From: Ensifer adhaerens
GTDB taxonomy: Bacteria > Pseudomonadota > Alphaproteobacteria > Rhizobiales > Rhizobiaceae
Length of the DNA stretch: 64,000 nt
Direction: 5' to 3'
Assembly: GCF_000697965.2 (NCBI RefSeq)
Contig: NZ_CP015880.1
Span: forward strand, 992,001-1,056,000
In this document: positions 45,782 to 56,196 of the stretch, piece after piece
Layout of the letters: each line of letters opens with the position of its first letter
Position numbering within the stretch: the stretch's first letter is position 1
Notes under the pieces: generated by a model
The model's input: only the letters and a program-made list of their open reading frames with translations
The model's database searches: none
Told to the model about the DNA's origin: nothing
Position numbers and translations under genes: made by a program

Positions 45782-46429
45782 ATGCCAAACCTTGAAAACC
45801 TGAAGAAGCAAGCGAAGCAATACCTCAGATGGCATCGCGACCAATACTATCCGGTCGCAGCCGAGATCAGGGCTGCCTTGCCGCGCTTCCGCGATCTTGA
45901 CGACGAGACTATTCTCAAGTCGGAGTTCAAGCTCGCCGACGCGCAGGAACTGATCGCGCGTCAATCGGGGTTCGACAGTTGGCAGGCGCTCAAATCAGGA
46001 GCCCTGACAATGACCATGCAATCCAAACCCGCCACACCGCAGCCGGTGCTGCAATCGACAGCCGCGCAGTTGTTCGTTGCCGATATCAGCGCCGCATGCG
46101 ACTTCTTCACCGAGAAGCTCGGCTTTGCGGTCGATTTCGTCTACGGCGATCCGCCCTTCTACGGGCAGGTGATCCGGGACAATGCTCGGCTCGCTCTGCG
46201 TCTCGTCTGCGAACCCGTCTTCGTCGGCGACATCCGGCAGCGCGAGCACCTGCTTTCCGCCTCCATCGCCCTCGATACCGCCAATGACATCAAGCAATTG
46301 TTCCTGAGCTACCAGTCGGCCGGGGTCTTTTTTCACCAAACGTTGCGCACGGAACCCTGGGGCGCACGGACGTTTATCGTGCTCGATCCCGACGGAAATC
46401 TGATCCTGTTTGCAGGGCCGGCCGATTGA
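45782..46429 (+). CDS. Glyoxalase/bleomycin-resistance protein with an extra N-terminal module
   Basis: A 215-aa two-part protein. Residues about 1-75 (NLENLKKQAKQYLRWHRDQY, then LADAQELIARQSGFDSWQAL) are a helical module that I associate with the N-terminus of some bacterial ankyrin-repeat proteins. Residues about 90-215 are a vicinal-oxygen-chelate (glyoxalase) domain with QLFVADISAACDFFTEKLGF, a DNARLALRLVC strand and FIVLDPDGNLILFAG. It may be a metal-dependent lyase, a dioxygenase or a ligand-binding resistance protein. The start is ATG 45782; a weak Shine-Dalgarno site precedes it. Confidence 0.8.
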   Translation: MPNLENLKKQAKQYLRWHRDQYYPVAAEIRAALPRFRDLDDETILKSEFKLADAQELIARQSGFDSWQALKSGALTMTMQSKPATPQPVLQSTAAQLFVADISAACDFFTEKLGFAVDFVYGDPPFYGQVIRDNARLALRLVCEPVFVGDIRQREHLLSASIALDTANDIKQLFLSYQSAGVFFHQTLRTEPWGARTFIVLDPDGNLILFAGPAD

Positions 46430-46588
46430 ACGAAAGCGCGGGAAGGGGCGCCGGTAGCGCGCGTTTGCTGCCGGCGTCCGTATCTCCAGGCGTGCTATCC
46501 GCGGGGAACAAACTTCCGCTTTCCTCCCTTTTTCTGTGGCACCAGGCGACCTATTTGCGCATGATGCGGCCAGCAAGCAGGGAGCGGC

Positions 46589-47446
46589 ATGGGAAAAAAC
46601 CAGTCCAGTCTATCGGCGGGGATCGTCGCTGCGATCCGCAAGAGACGCCCCACCGTCGTTCATCGCGAAGCCGCGGTCAGCCGTGGCGATATCGTAATCG
46701 CCTCCTACAACATTCACAAATGCGTCGGCACCGACGGGCGCTTCGACCCCGGTCGTACCGCCAATGTCATCGGTGAGTTGGGCGCAGATATCGTCGCGCT
46801 TCAGGAGGCCGACCAGCGGTTCGGTGAGCGTGCCGGTCTGCTCGATCTCGAGCATTTGCGCCGCGAGGCACACCTTGTTTCGGTGCCGATTTCCGGATTT
46901 TCGACCAAGGGGCATGGCTGGCACGGCAATGTCCTGCTGCTGCGTGAGGGCGCCGTTTCCGACGTGCGGCAGCTCAAGCTGCCCGGCGTGGAACCGCGCG
47001 GTGCGCTGGTCGTCGATCTCGATCTGAAAGTGGGGCCGCTGCGCATCATCGCCGCCCATCTAGGACTTCTGCGGCATTCGCGTGCCCAGCAGGCCGAGGC
47101 GATCCTCGAGGCAGCGTCCGACGCGAACGGGCGGCCGACGCTGCTCATCGGCGACCTTAATGAATGGCGGATGGGGCGGCGTTCGTCGCTGTCCTTCCTC
47201 AGCCCGGTATTCGATCCGTCCCACGCGACGGTCGCCAGTTTTCCCTCACGCTTTCCCCTGTTGCCGCTCGACCGTGTGCTCGGAAACCCGCATAGCCTGG
47301 TGACGTCGGTCGCCGTGCACGATTCGCCGTTGGCGCGGATTGCCTCGGATCATCTGCCGGTAAAGGCCTCGATCGACCTGAAGGCGGCGCAGCCGGAACA
47401 AAGAGACGGCCGACGGGTCGAAGCCGGGCGTACGGGGGCGGCCTAA
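46589..47446 (+). CDS. Endonuclease/exonuclease/phosphatase (EEP) family protein
   Basis: A 285-aa EEP-fold protein with the metal-site motifs SYNIHKCVGTDGRFD, DIVALQEAD, IIAAHLGLL, LIGDLNEW and IASDHLPVKASI. The family includes nucleases and phosphodiesterases acting on phospholipids or inositol phosphates. The downstream neighbour, 19 nt away, is a phospholipase-D-type enzyme; this pair recurs in proteobacteria and suggests a membrane-lipid role. There is no signal peptide, so it is cytosolic or membrane-associated. Confidence 0.87.
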   Translation: MGKNQSSLSAGIVAAIRKRRPTVVHREAAVSRGDIVIASYNIHKCVGTDGRFDPGRTANVIGELGADIVALQEADQRFGERAGLLDLEHLRREAHLVSVPISGFSTKGHGWHGNVLLLREGAVSDVRQLKLPGVEPRGALVVDLDLKVGPLRIIAAHLGLLRHSRAQQAEAILEAASDANGRPTLLIGDLNEWRMGRRSSLSFLSPVFDPSHATVASFPSRFPLLPLDRVLGNPHSLVTSVAVHDSPLARIASDHLPVKASIDLKAAQPEQRDGRRVEAGRTGAA

Positions 47447-47465
47447 AGGCACGGGCGAGTTTTCG

Positions 47466-49025
47466 ATGGGATCCTCTATCCTGTTCACCGTTGCCGCCAT
47501 CCTCGGACTGGTTGTGGCGACGGTTCTCTATGTCTACGGCCGGTTCGGCCGCCGCCCGCACGGGCCGCCGTCAAGCGCACTCCCGCTGGCCGATGCCGGC
47601 ACGGAGCTCGACCGATATGTGGCGCCGCTCGTTGCGGGGCAGGCGGGTGCCAATGGGGTGGCGCTTGTTTCCGATAATATTGAGGCCCTGGTGGTCCGAG
47701 CGCACGCAGCACGGCGCGCCGGACGCAGCCTCGACCTGCAGTACTACTACTGGAAGGGCGACCTGACCGGTCTTCTTCTCGCCCGCGAGATCCTGGCCGC
47801 CGCGGACCGTGGCGTGCGCGTCCGGCTGCTGCTCGACGACATCAATGCGGGCATCCATGACCGAATGTGCATCGCGCTCGACGCCCATCCCCATATCGAC
47901 GTACGGCTCTTCAATCCGAGCCGGGCGCGCACCGACCGCTTTCGCCGCGGCTTCGAAATGGCGATCCGCGCCTTCAGCGCCACGCGCCGCATGCACAACA
48001 AGCTCTGGGTAGCCGACGGCCGCGTTGCGATAGCCGGCGGCCGCAACATCGGAGACGCCTATTTCGATGCCGCCGAGCTCTCCAATTTCCGTGACCTCGA
48101 TGTCTGGATGGTCGGACCCGTGCTGGAGCAGGCATCCGCCATGTTCGACCGCTACTGGAACAGCACATCCGTGCTCCCGATCGCGGCGCTGCGCACGCCG
48201 CGCAAGCAGTATCTGCCGGCACTGCGCGATTCCGTCGAAGGATTGGCGCGCACGCCGGCAGGCCGGTTCTATCTCGAGCGCGTCGACAAGGCGGTTGACG
48301 AGGCGGAGATCTACCAAGGCACACGGCGGCTTCACTGGAGTTCCGAGATCCGTCTGGCATCCGATCCGCCGGAAAAGGCGCTGATGCAGCGGCGCCAGAA
48401 CTGGCTGTTGCGCGAACTCTTTCCGCTGATCGAGGCAGCCACGCGGGACTTGCGGATAATCTCGCCCTATTTCATTCCCGGCGTTGCCGGCACGCGGGAA
48501 CTCGCCGCCATTGTTTCGCGCGGCGCTCGCGTGGCGGTCCTGACCAATTCGCTTGCAGCGACCGACGTTGCCGCCGTTCACGGCGGTTATGTCAAATATC
48601 GCCGGAAGCTCATCCGGGCCGGCGTCGCGCTCTTCGAGTTGAAGGAGCAGGGCGATGTCGCCGAGGGACACCGCATGACATTGTTCGGACGCCGCAACGC
48701 GAGCCTGCACAGCAAGGCGTTCGTGGTCGATGGCCTGAACGGTTTTGTCGGCTCGATGAACTTCGATCCGCGCTCCGCTTCACTCAACACGGAAATGGGC
48801 GTCGTCTTTCAGGATGCGGCACTCGCCGGCGAACTGGCTTCCATGTTCGAGGAGGAAACTTCGCCGTCGATCAGCTACCGGGTCGACATCGAAGGATCGC
48901 GTCTTGTCTGGCGTGATCGCGCCAATGGCTCCGAGCGGCTGGTGCGCCACGAGCCGGACGCGAGCCTGGCAAGGCGCATGATCGCCGGGGTAATCCGTGT
49001 GTTGCCGATCGAGTCGCAGCTGTGA
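47466..49025 (+). CDS. Phospholipase D-family protein (cardiolipin synthase-like)
   Basis: A 519-aa membrane-anchored PLD-family protein. An N-terminal span (SILFTVAAILGLVVATVLY) is followed by two HxKxxxxD motifs: HNKLWVADGRVAIAGGRN and HSKAFVVDGLNGFVGSMNF. Both motifs are intact, so it should be active as a cardiolipin synthase-like phosphatidyl transferase or a phospholipase. LDLQYYYWKGDLTGLLLARE is also typical of ClsC-type proteins. It is in an operon with the EEP gene. Confidence 0.9.
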   Translation: MGSSILFTVAAILGLVVATVLYVYGRFGRRPHGPPSSALPLADAGTELDRYVAPLVAGQAGANGVALVSDNIEALVVRAHAARRAGRSLDLQYYYWKGDLTGLLLAREILAAADRGVRVRLLLDDINAGIHDRMCIALDAHPHIDVRLFNPSRARTDRFRRGFEMAIRAFSATRRMHNKLWVADGRVAIAGGRNIGDAYFDAAELSNFRDLDVWMVGPVLEQASAMFDRYWNSTSVLPIAALRTPRKQYLPALRDSVEGLARTPAGRFYLERVDKAVDEAEIYQGTRRLHWSSEIRLASDPPEKALMQRRQNWLLRELFPLIEAATRDLRIISPYFIPGVAGTRELAAIVSRGARVAVLTNSLAATDVAAVHGGYVKYRRKLIRAGVALFELKEQGDVAEGHRMTLFGRRNASLHSKAFVVDGLNGFVGSMNFDPRSASLNTEMGVVFQDAALAGELASMFEEETSPSISYRVDIEGSRLVWRDRANGSERLVRHEPDASLARRMIAGVIRVLPIESQL

Positions 49026-49211
49026 ACAGCGCCCAGGTTCGCGGATTTCCCCTTCGTTTACCGATATCACCGAAGCCTGTGTGCAGAGTTTGCGTCCATG
49101 GCCTCAACCGAGGATATCGATGGAAAAATGTTCTATCGCCAACCATGTGTGGAGGACGGCCGAACTTCGAAGCAAAGCGGACCTTCGATTAAGCTTATCG
49201 AAGCTTCGCGA

Positions 49212-49241
49212 CTTGAAGTGAAGGGTGTTGACACTCTATGT
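49212..49241 (+). promoter_or_regulatory. Candidate RpoH (sigma-32) promoter of clpP
   Basis: CTTGAA (49212-49217), 18 nt, then CTATGT (49236-49241), about 70 nt upstream of the clpP start. It resembles the rhizobial RpoH pattern of CTTGAA with a C-rich/CTAT-like -10 box. An overlapping TTGACA at 49229 could instead be a sigma-70 -35 box. Confidence 0.5.
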
Positions 49242-49270
49242 AGGAGCAGAAGGTAAATCCCGTGATTCCC

Positions 49271-49293
49271 GGTTCGCAAAGGTTTTGCGAACC
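49271..49293 (+). repeat. Perfect 10-bp inverted repeat upstream of clpP
   Basis: GGTTCGCAAA and TTTGCGAACC flank GGT, ending 19 nt before the clpP ATG. It would form a hairpin in the 5' untranslated mRNA or be an operator on DNA. Confidence 0.85.
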
Positions 49294-49312
49294 CGATTGA
49301 TGAAGGTTCGAT

Positions 49313-49945
49313 ATGAGAAATCCCGTTGATACCGCCCTGGCACTGGTGCCGATGGTTGTTGAACAGACCAACCGCGGTGAACGTTCCTACGATATCTTTT
49401 CGCGCCTTCTGAAGGAGCGCATCATCTTCGTGACCGGCCCGGTCGAAGACCAGATGGCAACGCTCGTCTGCGCCCAGCTTCTTTTCCTTGAAGCAGAAAA
49501 CCCTAAGAAGGAAATCGCGCTCTACATCAATTCGCCGGGCGGCGTCGTCACGTCGGGCATGGCGATCTACGACACGATGCAGTTCATCAAGCCGGCCGTT
49601 TCGACGCTCTGCGTCGGTCAGGCCGCCTCGATGGGTTCGCTGCTCCTGGCCGCCGGCCACAAGGACATGCGTTTCGCGACGCCGAACGCGCGCATCATGG
49701 TTCACCAGCCCTCGGGCGGTTTCCAGGGCCAGGCCTCGGATATCGAGCGCCACGCCAAGGACATCCTGAAGATGAAGCGCCGCCTCAACGAGGTCTACGT
49801 CAAGCACTGCGGACGGACCTATGAAGAGGTTGAGCAGACGCTCGATCGCGATCATTTCATGAATGCGGACGAAGCTCTGAGCTGGGGCCTTGTCGACAAG
49901 GTTCTGACCTCGCGCGAAGAGATCGAGGGCGGCGAGCAGGCCTGA
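49313..49945 (+). CDS. clpP: ATP-dependent Clp protease proteolytic subunit
   Basis: Serine protease barrel that degrades proteins unfolded by ClpX or ClpA. The 210-aa protein has the triad Ser106 in [11 protein letters not shown], His131 in IMVHQPSGG and Asp180 in [12 protein letters not shown], with the 74-residue Ser-to-Asp spacing seen in E. coli Clp[17 protein letters not shown] is the family signature. clpX lies 284 nt downstream with its own leader. A heat-shock-type promoter candidate and an inverted repeat precede it. Confidence 0.98.
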   Translation: MRNPVDTALALVPMVVEQTNRGERSYDIFSRLLKERIIFVTGPVEDQMATLVCAQLLFLEAENPKKEIALYINSPGGVVTSGMAIYDTMQFIKPAVSTLCVGQAASMGSLLLAAGHKDMRFATPNARIMVHQPSGGFQGQASDIERHAKDILKMKRRLNEVYVKHCGRTYEEVEQTLDRDHFMNADEALSWGLVDKVLTSREEIEGGEQA

Positions 49946-49973
49946 TAACGCGCATTTGTGTCGGGATAGATGT

Positions 49974-49988
49974 AATTGTGACACAATT
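49974..49988 (+). repeat. AT-rich palindrome after clpP
   Basis: AATTGT GAC ACAATT, a perfect 6-bp dyad 28 nt after the clpP stop, in the clpP-clpX gap. It is followed at 50002-50024 by another hairpin, GGCTTTA...TAAAGCC. Neither has a T run. They could be regulator sites for clpX or part of a weak clpP terminator. Confidence 0.6.
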
Positions 49989-50229
49989 GTAATGGCTCAA
50001 GGGCTTTATCGACAGGGTAAAGCCGGTAATATGAACCATTAATGCTATGTTGGAATCTGTCAGCGTAGTGTTCGTTCGGAGTTGGGAGAGTCGTTGCGAC
50101 TGCGTCGGGCGTTTACGCCTGGGGCGGTGAGTACTCCCGGAAGCCCTGTTTGAGGTTGAGGCTCAGGGCAAATTGAGTGGTCCGCGATACTTATCTTGAA
50201 AGTGTCCGGCGTGCTGGAAGGAAGTGGAA

Positions 50230-51507
50230 ATGAGCAAGGTCAGCGGAAGCAACGGCGGTGACTCGAAGAATACACTTTATTGTTCGTTCTGCGGCAAGAG
50301 CCAGCACGAAGTCCGAAAACTGATTGCCGGACCGACCGTGTTCATCTGCGATGAATGCGTCGAACTGTGCATGGATATCATTCGCGAAGAGAACAAGACC
50401 TCGATGGTCAAGTCCCGCGACGGTGTTCCGACGCCTCAGGAAATCATCAAGGTTCTGGACGAATACGTCATCGGCCAGCAGCAGGCGAAGCGCATCCTTT
50501 CGGTCGCCGTTCACAACCATTACAAGCGCCTGGCGCACGCCGCCAAGGGCAGCGACGTCGAGCTTGCGAAGTCGAACATCATGCTGGTCGGCCCGACCGG
50601 CTGCGGCAAGACCTATCTCGCCCAGACGCTCGCCCGCATCATCGACGTGCCGTTCACCATGGCCGACGCAACGACGCTGACCGAAGCCGGTTATGTCGGT
50701 GAAGACGTCGAGAACATTATCCTGAAGCTGCTTCAGGCTGCCGACTACAACGTCGAGCGCGCCCAGCGCGGCATCGTCTACATCGACGAAGTCGACAAGA
50801 TTTCGCGCAAGTCCGACAACCCGTCGATAACCCGCGACGTATCGGGCGAGGGCGTGCAGCAGGCGCTTCTGAAGATCATGGAAGGCACGGTTGCCTCGGT
50901 ACCACCGCAGGGCGGCCGCAAGCATCCGCAGCAGGAATTCCTGCAGGTGGATACGACCAACATCCTGTTCATCTGCGGCGGTGCCTTTGCCGGCCTCGAC
51001 AAGATCATCTCCGCCCGTGGCGAGAAGACCTCGATCGGTTTCGGCGCAACGGTCCGCTCGCCGGAAGATCGCCGTGTCGGCGAAGTTCTGCGCGAACTGG
51101 AGCCGGAAGATCTCGTCAAGTTCGGCCTGATCCCGGAATTCATCGGTCGTCTGCCGGTTCTGGCGACGCTGGAAGATCTCGATGAAGATGCGCTGATCCA
51201 GATCCTATCCGAGCCGAAGAACGCTCTGATCAAGCAGTACCAGCGCCTGTTCGAGATGGAAGACGTCGAACTGACCTTCCACGAGGACGCGCTTCGCGAG
51301 ATCGCGCGTCGGGCGATCGTGCGCAAGACCGGTGCCCGTGGCCTTCGCTCCATCATGGAGAAGATCCTGCTCGACACCATGTTCGAGCTGCCGACGCTCG
51401 AAGGCGTGCGCGAAGTGGTCATCTCGGACGAGGTGGTCAAGGGCGCTGCCCGGCCGCTCTACATCTACTCGGAACGGTCGGACGAAAAGACCAACGTTTC
51501 GGCCTGA
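50230..51507 (+). CDS. clpX: ATP-dependent Clp protease ATP-binding subunit ClpX
   Basis: AAA+ unfoldase that feeds substrates to ClpP; in alphaproteobacteria it is essential for cell-cycle turnover of CtrA. The 425-aa protein has the N-terminal zinc domain (Cys18, Cys21, Cys40, Cys43), Walker A GPTGCGKT (121-128), Walker [11 protein letters not shown], sensor and arginine-finger region [12 protein letters not shown], and the ClpP-contact loop IGF (TSIGFGA). GGAAGGAAGTGGAA precedes ATG 50230; the in-frame GTG at 50224 is an alternative. An intrinsic terminator follows. Confidence 0.98.
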   Translation: MSKVSGSNGGDSKNTLYCSFCGKSQHEVRKLIAGPTVFICDECVELCMDIIREENKTSMVKSRDGVPTPQEIIKVLDEYVIGQQQAKRILSVAVHNHYKRLAHAAKGSDVELAKSNIMLVGPTGCGKTYLAQTLARIIDVPFTMADATTLTEAGYVGEDVENIILKLLQAADYNVERAQRGIVYIDEVDKISRKSDNPSITRDVSGEGVQQALLKIMEGTVASVPPQGGRKHPQQEFLQVDTTNILFICGGAFAGLDKIISARGEKTSIGFGATVRSPEDRRVGEVLRELEPEDLVKFGLIPEFIGRLPVLATLEDLDEDALIQILSEPKNALIKQYQRLFEMEDVELTFHEDALREIARRAIVRKTGARGLRSIMEKILLDTMFELPTLEGVREVVISDEVVKGAARPLYIYSERSDEKTNVSA

Positions 51508-51530
51508 GCGTCCTGAATTACCCTTTGAGA

Positions 51531-51553
51531 AGCCCGCCTCGTGCGGGCTTTTT
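51531..51553 (+). terminator. Intrinsic terminator of clpX
   Basis: AGCCCGC, loop CTCGT, GCGGGCT followed by TTTTT, starting 24 nt after the clpX stop. Confidence 0.92.
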
Positions 51554-51782
51554 CATGTCTGCTTCATGTGTTCACACTTAGCTGTTGAGACACCTGCGCC
51601 GGGGCGCAGATTTCACAATTCGATTGTTGCTAAAGTGCCGCAAACAACGCAATGATGTGACGATTCAATGAAGGACCTTAATGGTTGCGGTCCATGAGCT
51701 TGTAGTCCGTCGCAAGGTCCGCAACAGCATTGATGCGTAGTCAGAAGGACCCGGCCACTGTTTGTGGATGTCTGCGTCGAGC

Positions 51783-51811
51783 CTTGAAATGGACGCGGTC
51801 GCACTCCACTT
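51783..51811 (+). promoter_or_regulatory. Candidate RpoH promoter of lon
   Basis: CTTGAA (51783-51788), 17 nt, then CCACTT (51806-51811), about 80 nt upstream of the lon ATG. The spacing and both boxes fit the rhizobial heat-shock pattern CTTGAA-N16/17-CCANNT, as expected for lon. Confidence 0.6.
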
Positions 51812-51891
51812 TCATGTGGAAAATATGACAGCCGGGAGTGCCTGTAGGGCTCCCGGATACGGGCCCGAAATCGGGACGGAAAGGAAATGAC

Positions 51892-54312
<2,421 letters not shown>

Positions 54313-54372
54313 CGGGGGCTTGAAAATGGGTGCAGCCGGCTCGCGCGGCGCTCATTTTGCAGAAAAATTGGG

Positions 54373-54399
54373 AAGACCGGCCATTGGCCGGTCTTTTTT
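54373..54399 (+). terminator. Intrinsic terminator of lon
   Basis: AAGACCGGCC, loop ATT, GGCCGGTCTT followed by T residues, 60 nt after the lon stop. Confidence 0.93.
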
Positions 54400-54532
54400 G
54401 TTGTAAAAGCGCCCTGCAAGCCTTGCATTCCAAGGGATTAGGCGCAATTGGGAAAGGCAAGACGCGGGCGAAGCGCAAGCCGCCGCGCCTTAAAACACAG
54501 TCGTTTCGAACCAATCTGAAAGGGGTGGAAAC

Positions 54533-54808
54533 ATGAACAAAAATGAGCTCGTGTCTGCCGTTGCTGAGAAGGCCGGACTTTCCAAGACCGACGCATCTTC
54601 TGCAGTTGATGCAGTTTTCGAGACCATCCAGGCTGAGCTGAAGAACGGCGGCGACATTCGCCTGGTCGGCTTCGGCAACTTCTCGGTTTCGCGCCGCGAA
54701 GCCTCGAAGGGCCGTAACCCGTCCACGGGTGCGGAAGTTGACATCCCGGCACGCAACGTGCCGAAGTTCACGGCCGGCAAGGGCCTGAAGGATGCCGTCA
54801 ACGGCTGA
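54533..54808 (+). CDS. hupB: DNA-binding protein HU-beta
   Basis: The 91-aa histone-like protein packages and bends DNA. It has the HU fold: MNKNELVSAVAEKAGLSKTD start, the dimer helix, and the DNA-binding arm with FGNFSVSRREASKGRNPSTG and the intercalating Pro in GRNPSTG, ending in NVPKFTAGKGLKDAVNG. AAAGGGGTGGAAAC precedes the start. Its place after lon is the usual proteobacterial order. Confidence 0.97.
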   Translation: MNKNELVSAVAEKAGLSKTDASSAVDAVFETIQAELKNGGDIRLVGFGNFSVSRREASKGRNPSTGAEVDIPARNVPKFTAGKGLKDAVNG

Positions 54809-54935
54809 TGAGATTTGCTTGGCGGCCGGACACGAGGCCGGCAGTCCAGGTATTCGAGGGTTCGGCGCAAGCCGGACCCTTTCGCATTTTTGGGGCAGCC
54901 CTTGCGAGTGTCCGTCATTTGCTCTAGGGCTTGCC

Positions 54936-55112
54936 CATTCTCAGGGCGGGGTGAAAGTCCCCACCGGCGGTAAGGGCATGACAGCGCGGCGTCTTGGAGA
55001 CGCGCGAAGGTGGCCCAAGCCCGCGAGCGCCTTTCCTCGATTTTTGGGGAGAGGGTCAGCAGATCCGGTGCAACTCCGGAGCCGACGGTCATAGTCCGGA
55101 TGAAAGAGAATG
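54936..55112 (+). promoter_or_regulatory. FMN riboswitch (RFN element)
   Basis: A complete RFN element. P1 is formed by CATTCTC (54936-54942) and GAGAATG (55106-55112). Between them are the conserved core segments: TCAGGGCGGGGTGAAAGTCC, CCCACCGGCGGTAAGGGC, AGCCCGCGAGCG, GGTCAGCAGATCCGGTGCAA and CTCCGGAGCCGACGGTCATA, ending AGTCCGGATGAAAGAGAATG. The variable hairpin lies between GCGGTAAGGGC and AGCCCGCGAGC. It senses FMN and lies directly upstream of a DMT transporter, about 90 nt before its ATG. The downstream platform contains a GGCACGA/TCGTGCC stem with no T run, so control may be on translation. Confidence 0.97.
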
Positions 55113-55202
55113 GTCGCTGGCACGAAGGGTAGGGATGCCCGGCGTCGTGCCGTGCGCTCATGCGTCCTGATTTGTGTTTGGTCCGCTTTCAGGGTGCATG
55201 AC

Positions 55203-56117
55203 ATGAATCAGACTTCCCTCGGCTTTTTCTCCTCGCGCGCCATGGCCGGAGCCGGCTTCATGGTGTTGGCTGGGATCGCTTTCGCCGGCCTCAATGTCGT
55301 CACCCAATGGCTGACGATGAAGCTCGGTTTTCCAGCCACCGCCATGGCGTTCTGGCAATATGCCTTCGCCTTCCTCTTCTCACTGCCGTTTCTGCGACGC
55401 GTCGGGCTGTCGGCCATGCGCACCGACTATCCCTGGCGTCACGTCGTGCGCGTGGTGCTGGCCGCCTTCGGTGTGGGGGCCTGGGTCTCCGGTCTGGCGC
55501 ACGTGCCGATCTGGCAGGCGATCGCGCTGGTCATGACCTCACCGTTCTTCATCATCCTCGGCGCCCGCCTGTTTCTCGGCGAACGCGTCGGCGCGGCGCG
55601 CTGGGCCGCAACCGCGGTCGGTTTCGCCGGGGCGATGATCATTCTCGAACCGTGGTCGGACAGCTTCAGCTGGGCCGCCCTTTTGCCGATCCTGTCGGCG
55701 CTGTTGTGGGGCGCTTCGTCGCTCATCACCAAGAGCCTCACAAGTCTCGAGCGCCCCGAAACGATCACCGTATGGCTGCTTGTGCTTCTGACCCCGATCA
55801 ACGGCGCCATCGCGCTTTCGGCCGGCTTCACCATGCCGGATGGGACAGCACTCGGCTTCCTGCTGCTCGCCGGGATACTGACCGTAGTCGCGCAATATCT
55901 GCTGACGCTCGCCTATACTGTTGCCGACGCTGCCTATGTGCAGCCCTTCGACGATCTGAAGCTGCCGCTTAACGTCTTTGCGGGCTGGCTGGTCTTCGGT
56001 TACGCGCCGACAGGATATCTTTGGGTCGGCGCAGTGCTGATCCTTGGCGCCTCGCTGTTCATCATGCGCAACGAGATGCGGCGCGAGCGCGCCGCGCCTG
56101 CAACCGGAACGGTGTAA
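55203..56117 (+). CDS. ribN: EamA/DMT transporter under FMN riboswitch control, probable riboflavin importer RibN
   Basis: A 304-aa inner-membrane protein with ten spans in two EamA repeats. The first includes AGIAFAGLNVVTQWLTMKLG; the second contains LLPILSALLWGASSLITKSL and ends LILGASLFIMRNEMRRE. The FMN riboswitch immediately upstream points to riboflavin or a precursor as substrate. RibN, a DMT-family riboflavin transporter characterised in rhizobia and other proteobacteria, has this architecture and control. The start at ATG 55203 follows the riboswitch; the longer open frame would run through the riboswitch and is rejected. The substrate is inferred, not shown. Confidence 0.86.
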   Translation: MNQTSLGFFSSRAMAGAGFMVLAGIAFAGLNVVTQWLTMKLGFPATAMAFWQYAFAFLFSLPFLRRVGLSAMRTDYPWRHVVRVVLAAFGVGAWVSGLAHVPIWQAIALVMTSPFFIILGARLFLGERVGAARWAATAVGFAGAMIILEPWSDSFSWAALLPILSALLWGASSLITKSLTSLERPETITVWLLVLLTPINGAIALSAGFTMPDGTALGFLLLAGILTVVAQYLLTLAYTVADAAYVQPFDDLKLPLNVFAGWLVFGYAPTGYLWVGAVLILGASLFIMRNEMRRERAAPATGTV

Positions 56118-56127
56118 AACCCAAGCG

Positions 56128-56145
56128 TTGTCATTCGGCTGTCAT
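56128..56145 (+). promoter_or_regulatory. Pho box (PhoB-binding site)
   Basis: TTGTCAT, 4 nt (TCGG), CTGTCAT: two near-perfect direct repeats with the exact 11-bp period of the PhoB consensus CTGTCAT-N4-CTGTCAT. It lies 52-69 nt upstream of the phytase-like gene, a good place for activation. Confidence 0.85.
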
Positions 56146-56196
56146 CGGCATCGCGCAGAACCCCCATGTTTTCAGTGTTCGCACATGGGGGATTTC

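Larger units (their letters stand above)
51508..51891 (+). other. 384-nt clpX-lon intergenic region
   Basis: No gene is supported. Besides the clpX terminator and the lon promoter candidate, it contains a 7-bp hairpin CCGGGAG (51832-51838) / CTCCCGG (51850-51856) close to the lon start, a smaller CCCGA/TCGGG hairpin after it, and GGACC/GGTCC repeats near 51670-51720. The two hairpins would lie in the lon mRNA leader. Confidence 0.55.

Noticed and set aside
49098..49256. 52-codon plus-strand frame upstream of clpP
   Set aside because: No Shine-Dalgarno site, no recognisable features, and it overlaps the promoter candidate and a CTTCGAT/ATCGAAG hairpin (49183-49203).
55115..55150. Terminator-type expression platform for the FMN riboswitch
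   Set aside because: The GGCACGA/TCGTGCC stem is not followed by a T run, so I could not support an intrinsic terminator; translational control is equally possible.
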